Source: Dongia mobilis
GTDB lineage: Bacteria; Pseudomonadota; Alphaproteobacteria; Dongiales; Dongiaceae
Reading direction: 5' to 3'
Assembly (NCBI RefSeq): GCF_004363235.1
Contig: NZ_SNYW01000001.1
Location: 124,001-188,000, forward strand
DNA length: 64,000 nt
The notes below the pieces were generated by a model. It was not told where the DNA came from. It made no database searches and saw nothing but the letters and a program-made list of their open reading frames with translations. This document shows, piece after piece, positions 9,263-17,015 of this stretch; position 1 is the stretch's first letter, and every line of letters begins with the position of its first letter. A program made the translations under genes and the position numbers.

Positions 9263-10294
9263 ATGCTTCGCTACTTCCTGCAGCGCGTCCTGGTCATGGT
9301 GCCGACGCTGCTGATCATCAGCTTCCTGATCTTCGTCATCATCCAGGCGCCGCCCGGCGACTTCCTGGAAACCACTTTGGCCGAACTGCAGGCGCGCGGC
9401 GAAAGCATGGACCAGAACCAGATCGAGAGCCTGCGCGCCCTCTATGGCCTCGACCAGCCCTTCCATGTGCAGTACCTGCGCTGGCTGTTCGGGCAGTGGG
9501 ATGGCCTGAGCTACGTGAAGGGCGGCCTCATCTTCGGCGATCTCGGCTATTCGTTCGAATACAACCAGCCGGTGGCCGATATCGTCGGCGACCGGCTGGC
9601 GCTTACCGTGATCGTCTCGATCGCCTCGATCCTGTTCGTCTGGATCGTTTCCTTTCCCATCGCGGTCTATTCGGCGACCCACCAGTACGGCCTGTTCGAC
9701 TATATCTTCACCTTCGTCGGCTATCTCGGCCTGGCGACACCCAGCTTCCTCATCGCCCTCATCCTGCTCTATTTCGCCAATATCTGGTTCGGCACCTCGA
9801 TCGGTGGCCTGATGGACCCGGTCTATGTCGGCCAGCCCTGGTCGGCCGCCAAGTTCTGGAGCATCATGGAGCATATGTGGGTGCCGGTGCTGGTGATCGG
9901 CCTGCCCGGCACCGCCGGCATGATCCGCCGCCTGCGCGCCAATCTGCTGGACGAACTCAACAAGCAATATGTCACCACCGGCCGCGCCAAGGGCCTGCCG
10001 CCCCTGAAGCTGCTGGTGCGCTATCCCCTGCGCATCTCGCTCAACCCCTTCATCGCCGATATCGGCAGCCTGCTGCCGGAGCTGATCTCCGGTTCGGTCA
10101 TCGTATCCGTGGTCATGTCGCTGCCGATCACCGGACCGATGCTGCTTACCGCGCTGCGGTCGCAGGATATGTATCTCGCCGGGTCGTTCCTGATGTTCAT
10201 GGCCTTCCTGACCGTGATCGGCGTCTTCATCTCAGACATCCTGCTGGCGCTGCTCGATCCACGCATCCGGCTTGGCGCGGGAGCCGAAAAATGA
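9263..10294 (+). CDS. ABC transporter permease, DppB/OppB type
   Basis: 343 residues with six predicted membrane helices. The first is at residues 9-30 and is followed by a large periplasmic loop (about 31-105). The cytosolic coupling loop with the EAA-like pattern reads YVTTGRAKGLPPLKLL. It begins 17 nt after the binding-protein stop and its own stop overlaps the ATG of the partner permease, so the pair should be made stoichiometrically. It forms the membrane pore with the protein encoded at 10291. Confidence 0.9.
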   Translation: MLRYFLQRVLVMVPTLLIISFLIFVIIQAPPGDFLETTLAELQARGESMDQNQIESLRALYGLDQPFHVQYLRWLFGQWDGLSYVKGGLIFGDLGYSFEYNQPVADIVGDRLALTVIVSIASILFVWIVSFPIAVYSATHQYGLFDYIFTFVGYLGLATPSFLIALILLYFANIWFGTSIGGLMDPVYVGQPWSAAKFWSIMEHMWVPVLVIGLPGTAGMIRRLRANLLDELNKQYVTTGRAKGLPPLKLLVRYPLRISLNPFIADIGSLLPELISGSVIVSVVMSLPITGPMLLTALRSQDMYLAGSFLMFMAFLTVIGVFISDILLALLDPRIRLGAGAEK

Positions 10295-11493
10295 CCGATA
10301 TCGGCCAGCAATCCGGATCGAATGGCAATTCGCGCGGCGGCAGCCTGCTGCCGCATTTCGTCAATCCGAGGCCGTTCGACCCCTACGACGTCGAGAAGGT
10401 CAATCCGGCGCTCGAAAAAATCTACATGGCCAGCCAGTGGCGCATGATGTGGCTGCGTTTCCGCCGGCATCGCGTCGCCGTGTTCTGCGGCATCGTGCTG
10501 CTGGCCATGTATGCGGCCATCCTGTGTGTCGAATTCCTGGCGCCCTATAACCAGCACAGCCGCAATGTCGACTATATCTATACGCCGCCGCAGGACGTGC
10601 ATTTCTTCCACGAGGGGTCATTCATCGGCCCCTTCGTGTATGGCCTCGACTACCGGCTGGACATGGAGAATCTGGAGCGCGTCTATACCGAGCGGACCGA
10701 CGATCCGCGGCCGATCCGCTTTTTCTGCGCGGGCGATTCCTACAAGTTCTGGAACCTGATCGAGGGCAATCTGCACCTGGTCTGTCCGCCGGATTCGGAA
10801 ACACCGCTCTTCCTGCTGGGCTCGGACCGGCTCGGCCGCGACATGCTTTCGCGCATCCTCTACGGCATGCGCATCTCGCTCACCATCGGGCTCATCGGCG
10901 TCGCCGTCAGCTTTGCCCTCGGCATCGTCTTCGGCGGGCTGGCCGGCTATTATGGCGGGTGGATCGACGACCTGCTGCAGCGCACGATCGAGGTGCTGCG
11001 CTCGATCCCGCATCTGCCGCTGTGGCTGGCGCTTGCCGCCATCCTGCCGGTGGACTGGTCGCCGATGCTGGTCTTCTTCGGCATCACCATCATCCTCGGC
11101 CTGATTGACTGGACCGGACTCGCCCGCGCGGTGCGGTCGCGCCTCCTGTCGCTGCGCGAGGAAGATTTCTGCGTTGCCGCGCAGCTGATGGGGGCGAAGC
11201 CGGGCCGCATCATCTTCCGCCACCTGATGCCCAGCTTCATGAGCCATCTCATCGCCTCGGCGACGCTGGCTATCCCCGGCATGATCCTGGGCGAGACGGC
11301 GTTGTCCTTCCTCGGCCTCGGCATCCGGCCGCCGATCACCTCCTGGGGTGTCCTGCTCAACGAGGCGCAGAACATCAACGTGGTGGCGCTCTATCCCTGG
11401 CTGATGCTGCCCATCCTGCCGGTGATCGTGGTGGTCCTTGCCTTCAACTTCCTGGGCGATGGGCTGCGCGACGCGGCCGATCCCTATCGCTGA
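10291..11493 (+). CDS. ABC transporter permease, DppC/OppC type
   Basis: 400 residues, ATG overlapping the partner permease stop. A hydrophilic N-terminal tail of about 50 residues precedes the first helix (IVLLAMYAAILCVEF). An unusually large periplasmic insertion follows, containing HVDYIYTP-like and FFCAGDSYKFW segments, before the SDRLGRDMLSRILYG motif typical of DppC. The EAA loop is FCVAAQLMGAKPGRIIF. The extended external domain matches the permeases that accompany very large binding proteins and supports a ligand larger than a dipeptide. Last gene of the long overlapping chain. Confidence 0.9.
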   Translation: MTDIGQQSGSNGNSRGGSLLPHFVNPRPFDPYDVEKVNPALEKIYMASQWRMMWLRFRRHRVAVFCGIVLLAMYAAILCVEFLAPYNQHSRNVDYIYTPPQDVHFFHEGSFIGPFVYGLDYRLDMENLERVYTERTDDPRPIRFFCAGDSYKFWNLIEGNLHLVCPPDSETPLFLLGSDRLGRDMLSRILYGMRISLTIGLIGVAVSFALGIVFGGLAGYYGGWIDDLLQRTIEVLRSIPHLPLWLALAAILPVDWSPMLVFFGITIILGLIDWTGLARAVRSRLLSLREEDFCVAAQLMGAKPGRIIFRHLMPSFMSHLIASATLAIPGMILGETALSFLGLGIRPPITSWGVLLNEAQNINVVALYPWLMLPILPVIVVVLAFNFLGDGLRDAADPYR

Positions 11494-11516
11494 GCGCGCG
11501 ACAGCCGGCGCGTGCA

Positions 11517-11570
11517 CAATTGGCGACGCGTCAGCAATTGGCAGCGGAAAAGGATTGGCAGGGTGATCCC
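11517..11570. repeat. Degenerate 18-bp tandem repeat
   Basis: Three 18-bp units starting 11517, 11535 and 11553 share an AATTGGC/ATTGGCAG core, between the permease stop and the lipoprotein start. Outside the core the match is poor, so this may be coincidence. It is listed because clearer tandem repeats of similar period lie nearby. Confidence 0.35.
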
Positions 11571-11615
11571 GAAATGCGAGAATTCGTTCTCACCACTATA
11601 TTATTGGGGGCATGG

Positions 11616-11957
11616 ATGTTGATGCGCGTTCTCGTTCCGGCGTTTGCCGTTCTGGCTCTGGCGGCCTGCCAGCCGCAGCATGGCCGGGTCCATCTTGCCG
11701 AAGACGAGAAGATCCAGATCGCCAAGGGCGTCTGGGACTCGTTCGAGGAGTACAAGCGGCTGATGGGCCGGGGCGGCGGCGCCTTTGCCGTGACCGAGGA
11801 TGGGCTGGGCTCGGCCTACTCCTATTGCCCGGCGGATCGCTGCCTGCCCGGCAGCATGACCCAGAGCGCCATCGAATTGTGCGAGGGCGCCGGCGTGAAA
11901 TGCGTGATCTTCGCCCAGGGCACGTCGATCAAGGTCGATTACGACGTGATCGACTGA
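11616..11957 (+). CDS. Small secreted lipoprotein of unknown function
   Basis: 113 residues from ATG 11616 (a second ATG at 11622 is equally possible; a GGGGG lies 5 nt upstream of the first). The N-terminus is a lipoprotein signal with lipobox LALAAC, the lipidated Cys being residue 18. The mature part is about 95 residues, contains CPADRC and a later C-x6-C pair (CEGAGVKC), and ends in FAQGTSIKVDYDVID. This layout resembles small alphaproteobacterial proteins with a disulphide-bonded C-terminal domain, but I cannot name a family. A longer frame starting at 11520 would break the signal and is less likely. Confidence 0.6.
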   Translation: MLMRVLVPAFAVLALAACQPQHGRVHLAEDEKIQIAKGVWDSFEEYKRLMGRGGGAFAVTEDGLGSAYSYCPADRCLPGSMTQSAIELCEGAGVKCVIFAQGTSIKVDYDVID

Positions 11958-12016
11958 TCGGCGCAATCGCCTCGCCAGCGCAATCGACTGGCCGGCGTGA
12001 TCGACGGGTCAGTCGG
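11949..12016. repeat. 17-bp tandem repeat, four units, spanning two convergent gene ends
   Basis: Four consecutive 17-bp units start at 11949, 11966, 11983 and 12000, each beginning ATCG (ATCGACTG.., ATCGCCTC.., ATCGACTGGCC.., ATCGACGGG..). Unit 1 contains the TGA of the lipoprotein gene and unit 4 contains the stop of the convergent glutathione transferase gene. The 9-mer GTGATCGAC recurs exactly at 11946 and 11997, three units apart. Confidence 0.7.
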
Positions 12017-12611
12017 TGATGCGGATATGGCCGGCCTGTCCAGCGACCCGGGCCAGCCAGGCCCTGATTGCCGGATAGCGCGAAAGGTCGAAGCCGCCCT
12101 CATGCGCCACATGGGTGTAGGCGTAGAGGGCGATGTCGGCGATGCTGTAGGTGGAACCGACGAAATAGTCCCGGCTCGACAGGTGATCTTCCATCACATC
12201 GAGGGCGCGATAGCCGCCGGCTATCTTCACCGGCAGCAAGGGCTCGGTCGTCTCGGTCCTGCCCAGATGGGCCACCCAGTGCCGCACCACCGCGATGGTC
12301 GGCTCGTGGGTGTATTGTTCGAAGAACATCCATTGCAGCACCTGGGCGCGCTGCAGGCGGTCCTGCGGCCAGAACGCGGTGCCTTCGGCGAAGTAGTAGA
12401 GGATGGCGTTCGACTCGGCGAGGCAGGTGCCGTCCTCGAGCACGATGGCCGGCACCTTGCCGTTGCGGTTGACCTTGAGAAAGTCGGGCTGACGGGTCGA
12501 GCCGTCATCCACATTCATCTCGATGCGCTTGAACGGCAGTCCCAGCTGCGAGAGCAGCAGGCGCACCTTGTAGGCATTGCCGGATATGGCACTGTCGTAG
12601 AGCGTCAGCAT
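12009..12611 (-). CDS. Glutathione S-transferase family protein
   Basis: 200 residues from the ATG at 12611, which begins directly with the thioredoxin-fold strand MLTLYDS. The N-domain contains the Ser-rich catalytic loop (SAISGNAYKVRLLL), the cis-proline segment NGKVPAI and the glutathione gamma-glutamyl contact ESNAIL. The C-domain is all-helical and ends with the N-capping region IADIALYAYTHVAH. A 19-residue upstream extension is open but not conserved-looking. Expected role: cytosolic glutathione conjugation or reduction; substrate unknown. It is convergent with the lipoprotein gene and shares the 17-bp repeat at its stop. Confidence 0.88.
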   Translation of the reverse strand: MLTLYDSAISGNAYKVRLLLSQLGLPFKRIEMNVDDGSTRQPDFLKVNRNGKVPAIVLEDGTCLAESNAILYYFAEGTAFWPQDRLQRAQVLQWMFFEQYTHEPTIAVVRHWVAHLGRTETTEPLLPVKIAGGYRALDVMEDHLSSRDYFVGSTYSIADIALYAYTHVAHEGGFDLSRYPAIRAWLARVAGQAGHIRITD

Positions 12612-12715
12612 GCGATTCCCCGGTTCGAGAGTGGATGGCGCGGCGAGATTAGGCGCGCCGCGCGGCAAACAACAGGCCGGAAAATCTCAAGGCTCGCTTG
12701 AGCCGGATTCACGCC

Positions 12716-12770
12716 CATTCCGCTTCAGGTTCATTCCGCCTCAGTTCATTCCGCCTCAGTTCATTCCGGC
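12716..12770. repeat. 15-bp tandem repeat at the end of the HIT gene, stacking in-frame stops
   Basis: Units starting 12716 (16 bp, one insertion), 12732 and 12747 (both CATTCCGCCTCAGTT) and a partial fourth at 12762. Read on the minus strand, the HIT stop codon TGA (12763-12761) is repeated exactly in frame at 12748-12746 and 12733-12731 because the period is a multiple of three. The last copy overlaps the HIT coding end. Confidence 0.85.
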
Positions 12771-13126
12771 AGGCTCACCATGCGACCGAGGCGCTGCCCG
12801 CCCAGGAGATGCAGGTGGAAATGCGGCACCTCCTGGTGGCCGTCGGCCCCGGTATTGGCAATGGCGCGGTAGCCGGTGACGTCGATACCGGCGAGACGGC
12901 TCACCTTGGCGACGGCACGGGTGAAGGCGACGATCTCGGCATCCGAGGCGCGGGCGGAAAAATCCTCGAAGGATTCGTACGGGCCCTTCGGGATGAGGAG
13001 CACATGCGCCTTGGCCTGGGGGCGGATGTCGCGGAAGGCGAGGACGTGCTCGTCCTCATAGACCGTCTGGTTGGGGATTTCGCCGCGCAGGATCTTGGCG
13101 AAGATGTTGTTGCTGTCATAGGCCAT
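12761..13126 (-). CDS. HIT family hydrolase (HINT-like)
   Basis: 121 residues. The histidine triad appears as HFHLHLL near residue 102, preceded by GADGHQEVPH, and the N-terminal IFAKILRGEIP matches the HINT branch (purine nucleoside phosphoramidase type). Length is typical for a single-domain HIT protein. The start MAYDSNN is the first sensible ATG. It is divergent from the pst operon, with about 200 nt between the two starts. Housekeeping nucleotide hydrolase; physiological substrate not deducible. Confidence 0.92.
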   Translation of the reverse strand: MAYDSNNIFAKILRGEIPNQTVYEDEHVLAFRDIRPQAKAHVLLIPKGPYESFEDFSARASDAEIVAFTRAVAKVSRLAGIDVTGYRAIANTGADGHQEVPHFHLHLLGGQRLGRMVSLPE

Positions 13127-13266
13127 GGAAATGCGCTCCGCAAACGCGTGATGGGTGGCATCGGGTCACCGCAGGCTGACCGAATCCGCCCGTCGAAGTC
13201 AAGCAAAAGCCCGCCCAGCCCTCATATAACCTCCTGATTGATAATATCTTTTTGTCTTTCATCAAG

Positions 13267-13284
13267 TTGTAACAATAGTGTCGT
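13267..13284 (+). promoter_or_regulatory. Candidate Pho box upstream of the pst operon
   Basis: TTGTAAC-AATA-GTGTCGT: two 7-mers 11 bp apart, matching the PhoB direct-repeat layout (consensus CTGTCAT-N4-CTGTCAT) with TGT at both key positions. It lies about 40 nt before the pstSC start chosen here. An open GTG at 13278 falls inside it, which argues against that codon being the true start. PhoB is encoded in the same operon, so autoregulation is expected. Confidence 0.6.
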
Positions 13285-13322
13285 ACTTGACCCGGCAACG
13301 AAGCCAAAGAGGTTCCCGACCC

Positions 13323-15695
13323 ATGGTCCGAGATCGCCGGCCGGCCGCCCCCGCGCAAACCCCAGCGCCAATTCCCGGGCAGCCCGATGAAGGCCAACCG
13401 CCGCGCGGTCTGCTCGCCGCCCTGGCGGTGGCGCTCAGCCTTGTCCTGGGGCTGGCAGCCCCGGCTCAGGCCAGGGACCAGATTCACATCGTCGGTTCCT
13501 CGACCGTCTATCCCTTCTCGACCGCGGTGGCCGAGCATTTCGGCAGTGGCGAATTTCGCGCGCCAGTAGTCGAGGCATCGGGCACCGGCGGCGGCTTCAA
13601 GCTGTTCTGCGCCGGTCTTGGCGCGAACACGCCCGACATCGCCAACGCCTCGCGCCAGATCAAGGACAGCGAGGTCGAGACCTGCCGGGCCAACGGCGTC
13701 ACCGAAATCGTCGAGATCGAGATCGGCTATGACGGCATCGTGCTGGCCAGCTCGAAGCAGGCGCCGTCCCGCGCCCTTAACCTGCGCGACCTCTACCTCG
13801 CCCTCGCCAAGACCGTGCCGGTCGACGGCGCGCTGGTGCCGAACCCCTATCGCAGCTGGAACGAGATCAACCCGGCGCTGCCGGCCGCGCGCATCGAGGT
13901 TCTGGGCCCGCCGCCCACCTCCGGCACGCGCGACGCGTTCCTCGAACTGGTGATGGAGCCGGCCTGCCACGCCTTTCCGGAAGTGGCGGCCATCGCCGAC
14001 AAGAACCAGCAGAAGGCGCTGTGCCAGACCCTGCGCGAGGACGGCGCCTATATCGACGCCGGCGAGAACGACAATCTCATCGTGCAGAAGCTCTCCGGCA
14101 ACCCGGCCGCCTTCGGCATCCTCGGCTATTCCTTCCTCGCCGACAATCTCGACCGCCTGCAGGGCAGCGCTGTCGACGGTGTGGCGCCGACCGAGGAGAA
14201 CATCATCGGCGGTGCCTACCGGATCGCGCGCAAGCTCTACATCTATGTCAAGAAGCAGCATCTCGAGCTGGTGCCGGGCCTCGGCGAATTCGTTGCCGAA
14301 TTCGTCTCGGACCGCGCCTCGGGCCCGCAGGGCTATCTCGCCGACAAGGGCATGATCCCGATGCCGGCGCCCGAGCACGATATCGTGGCGGCGGCGGCCC
14401 TTGCCGCCCTGCCGATCGCCAGCTCGCTCGGCGCCGGCCTCGACCTCGGTCCCGCGGCGGCGCTGCTGCCCTGGGGCACCGTGGCGCTGCTGCTGATCCT
14501 ATCCTCGATCGGTTTCCAGCTTGGCCGACGCCGTGCCTTCGCCTCGGTCGGCGGCCGCGCCCGCCAGCTGCACTCGCTGCCGGGCTATCACGGCATCTTC
14601 GTCGGCCTCGGCGCCTTCCTGCCCGGCGCCCTCGCCCTGCTTGCCGGCGTCTTCGTCGTCCGCAGCCTGCCGGCCGAATCCAGCCGCGACGTGATCTGGG
14701 CGGCGATCGCCGCCGCCACCTTCGCCGCGGCTGCCATCGGCCTGGCCTGGGCGCAGCGCCATATCAGCGCCCAATTCCGCGCCCGCAACGCGGTCGAGCG
14801 CGCGGTCATGGTGTTGCTCATCGTCTGTTCGCTGCTCTCGATCCTCACCACCATCGGCATCGTGCTGTCGCTGGTGTTCGAGGCGCTGCGCTTCTTCGCC
14901 ACCGTTTCGCCGTTCGAGTTCCTGTTCGGCCTGCAATGGTCGCCGCAGATGGCGATCCGGGCCGACCAGGTCGGCCAGTCGGGCGCCTTTGGCGCCGTCC
15001 CGGTCTTCGCCGGAACGATGCTGATCACCATCATCGCCATGGCGGTCGCCGTGCCGATCGGCCTGATGGCGGCGATCTATCTCTCCGACTATGCCGGCAA
15101 GAAGACCCGCAGCTGGGCCAAGCCGCTGATCGAGATCCTGGCCGGCATCCCGACCGTGGTCTACGGCTTCTTCGCCGCCCTGACCGTGGCGCCGCTGGTG
15201 CGCAATGCCGGCAATGCCCTCGGCCTTGATGTCGCCTCCGAATCGGCGCTCGCCGCCGGCCTCGTCATGGGCGTCATGATCATCCCGTTCATCTCCTCGC
15301 TCTCCGACGACGTGATGAACGCGGTGCCGCAGAGCTTGCGCGACGGCGCCTATGCGCTGGGTGCGACCAAGTCGGAAACCATCCGCCAGGTGGTGGTGCC
15401 GGCGGCCCTGCCCGGCATCATGGGCGGCATCCTGCTGGCCGTCTCGCGCGCCATCGGCGAAACCATGATCGTGGTCATGGCGGCCGGCCTCACCGCGCGC
15501 CTCACTGCCAACCCGCTGGATGCGGTGACGACCGTGACCGTCCAGATCGTCACCCTGCTGGTGGGCGACCAGGAATTCGACAGCCCGAAGACGCTGGCCG
15601 CCTTCGCCCTCGGCCTCGTCCTCTTCGTGGTGACGCTGATCCTCAACATCGTCGCCCTTCACATCGTCAAGAAGTATCGAGAGCAATATGAGTGA
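13323..15695 (+). CDS. pstSC: Fused phosphate-binding protein and permease, PstS-PstC
   Basis: A single 790-residue open frame with two Pst subunits. Residues 1-50 are a long-n-region signal sequence (hydrophobic core 29-46, AQA at 48-50). Residues 51 to about 350 are a PstS domain with phosphate-binding loops GSSTVYPF (58-65), SGTGGGFKLF (86-95) and PPTSGTRDAF (197-206), ending at GYLADKGMIPMP. After a linker of about 30 residues, a first helix (383-399) is followed by GRRRAFASVGG and then a complete PstC permease with the EAA loop LRDGAYALGATKSE. No stop, frameshift or internal ribosome site is visible at the junction (14370-14469). The topology is consistent: PstS outside, first PstC helix running out-to-in with GRRR on the cytosolic side. 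The stop overlaps pstA by 8 nt. The start at 13323 is preferred because a GTG at 13278 lies in the Pho box. Confidence 0.88.
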   Translation: MVRDRRPAAPAQTPAPIPGQPDEGQPPRGLLAALAVALSLVLGLAAPAQARDQIHIVGSSTVYPFSTAVAEHFGSGEFRAPVVEASGTGGGFKLFCAGLGANTPDIANASRQIKDSEVETCRANGVTEIVEIEIGYDGIVLASSKQAPSRALNLRDLYLALAKTVPVDGALVPNPYRSWNEINPALPAARIEVLGPPPTSGTRDAFLELVMEPACHAFPEVAAIADKNQQKALCQTLREDGAYIDAGENDNLIVQKLSGNPAAFGILGYSFLADNLDRLQGSAVDGVAPTEENIIGGAYRIARKLYIYVKKQHLELVPGLGEFVAEFVSDRASGPQGYLADKGMIPMPAPEHDIVAAAALAALPIASSLGAGLDLGPAAALLPWGTVALLLILSSIGFQLGRRRAFASVGGRARQLHSLPGYHGIFVGLGAFLPGALALLAGVFVVRSLPAESSRDVIWAAIAAATFAAAAIGLAWAQRHISAQFRARNAVERAVMVLLIVCSLLSILTTIGIVLSLVFEALRFFATVSPFEFLFGLQWSPQMAIRADQVGQSGAFGAVPVFAGTMLITIIAMAVAVPIGLMAAIYLSDYAGKKTRSWAKPLIEILAGIPTVVYGFFAALTVAPLVRNAGNALGLDVASESALAAGLVMGVMIIPFISSLSDDVMNAVPQSLRDGAYALGATKSETIRQVVVPAALPGIMGGILLAVSRAIGETMIVVMAAGLTARLTANPLDAVTTVTVQIVTLLVGDQEFDSPKTLAAFALGLVLFVVTLILNIVALHIVKKYREQYE

Positions 15696-17004
15696 CGCGA
15701 AGATGAACGGCACCGCCGCCGCGCGGCCGAATCCGCGGCCGAACCTCAGCCAGCAATGGATCCGGCGCCGCTACGCCGCGGAACGCCGCTTCAGGCTCTA
15801 TGGCCTCCTGGCCGTGGCGGCGGCCATCGCCATGCTGGCGGTCCTCCTGGTCTCGATCGTCGGGCGCGGCTATTCCGCGTTCTACCAGACCCAGGTCAGC
15901 CTCGACGTCTTTCTCGACCCGGCCGAGATCGCCGCCGATGGCCGGACCGATGCCGACACGCTGATGGGCGCCAACTACATGGCCCTGGTCCGCGAATCGC
16001 TGCGCGGCATCTTCCCCGAGGTCACCGGCCGCACCGAGCGACGCGACCTCAACCGCCTGATCTCCAACAGTGCCGGCGACGTCGTCCGCACGGCCGTGAT
16101 GGATGACCCGTCGCTGATCGGCCAGACCATCCGCCTCACCTTCCCGCTCGACGACAAGATCGGCATGCTGCACAAGGGGTTCATCGACCGCAATTTGCCG
16201 GAATCGGAACGTGTCGTATCGGACAGAGAAATCGCCTGGTACGACCGGCTGGTTTCGGAAGGGCTGGTCAGCACCGGCCTCAACTGGAACTTCCTCAGCA
16301 AGGGCGATTCGCGCGAGCCGGAACAGGCCGGCATCCTCGGCGCCTTCATGGGGTCGATGTTCACCATGCTGGTGACCATCGTGCTGGCACTGCCGCTCGG
16401 CGTCATGAGCGCCATCTATCTCGAGGAATTCGCGCCGAAGAACCGCGTCACCGAACTGATCGAGGTCAACATCAACAACCTTGCGGCCGTGCCCTCGATC
16501 GTGTTCGGCCTGCTCGGCCTCGCCGTGCTGCTGGGTGTCTTCGGCATGCCGCGCTCGGCGCCGCTGGTCGGTGGCGTGGTGCTTTCGCTGATGACCCTGC
16601 CCACCGTCATCATCGCGACGCGCGCGGCACTCAAGGCGGTTCCGCCTTCGATCCGCGAGGCGGCCTATGGCGTCGGTGCCTCGCCGCTCCAGGTGGTGCT
16701 GCACCACGTCCTGCCGCTGGCTACGCCCGGGATCATGACCGGCGCCATCATCGGCCTTGCGCGTGCGCTCGGCGAATCGGCGCCGCTGCTGATGATCGGC
16801 ATGGTCGCCTTCATCGTCGACGTGCCGGGCGCCGTCACCGACCCGGCGACCGTCCTGCCGGTGCAGATCTATCTCTGGGCCGACAGCCCGGAACGCGCCT
16901 TCATCGAGAAGACCAGCGCCGGCATCATGGTGCTGCTGGCCTTCCTCATCACCATGAACGCCATCGCCATCTTCGTTCGTCGCCGCTTCGAGCGGCGCTG
17001 GTAA
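15688..17004 (+). CDS. pstA: Phosphate ABC transporter permease PstA
   Basis: 438 residues, overlapping pstSC by 8 nt. The N-terminal 40 residues are basic ([13 protein letters not shown]) before helix 1. A large periplasmic domain of about 150 residues follows (about 65-205), the DUF3333-type extension typical of alphaproteobacterial PstA. The permease core then begins at [12 protein letters not shown], with the coupling loop [17 protein letters not shown] and the conserved [13 protein letters not shown]. It pairs with the PstC half of the fused protein to form the inner-membrane phosphate channel. Confidence 0.93.
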   Translation: MSDAKMNGTAAARPNPRPNLSQQWIRRRYAAERRFRLYGLLAVAAAIAMLAVLLVSIVGRGYSAFYQTQVSLDVFLDPAEIAADGRTDADTLMGANYMALVRESLRGIFPEVTGRTERRDLNRLISNSAGDVVRTAVMDDPSLIGQTIRLTFPLDDKIGMLHKGFIDRNLPESERVVSDREIAWYDRLVSEGLVSTGLNWNFLSKGDSREPEQAGILGAFMGSMFTMLVTIVLALPLGVMSAIYLEEFAPKNRVTELIEVNINNLAAVPSIVFGLLGLAVLLGVFGMPRSAPLVGGVVLSLMTLPTVIIATRAALKAVPPSIREAAYGVGASPLQVVLHHVLPLATPGIMTGAIIGLARALGESAPLLMIGMVAFIVDVPGAVTDPATVLPVQIYLWADSPERAFIEKTSAGIMVLLAFLITMNAIAIFVRRRFERRW

Positions 17005-17015
17005 GGAACCTAAAA

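Noticed and set aside
11520-11615. Upstream in-frame extension of the small lipoprotein
   Set aside because: It would bury the lipoprotein signal behind 32 residues. The lipobox position requires a start at 11616 or 11622.
13278-13322. GTG at 13278 as the start of pstSC
   Set aside because: It would place the start inside the Pho box and add 15 residues before an already long signal n-region. ATG 13323, with AGAGG upstream, fits better.
14340-14480. Possible hidden frameshift or separate pstC start at the PstS-PstC junction
   Set aside because: The frame is continuous. The Met codons near residues 344-347 belong to the conserved PstS C-terminus (KGMIPMP) and have no ribosome site, so the fusion is taken at face value pending read checks.
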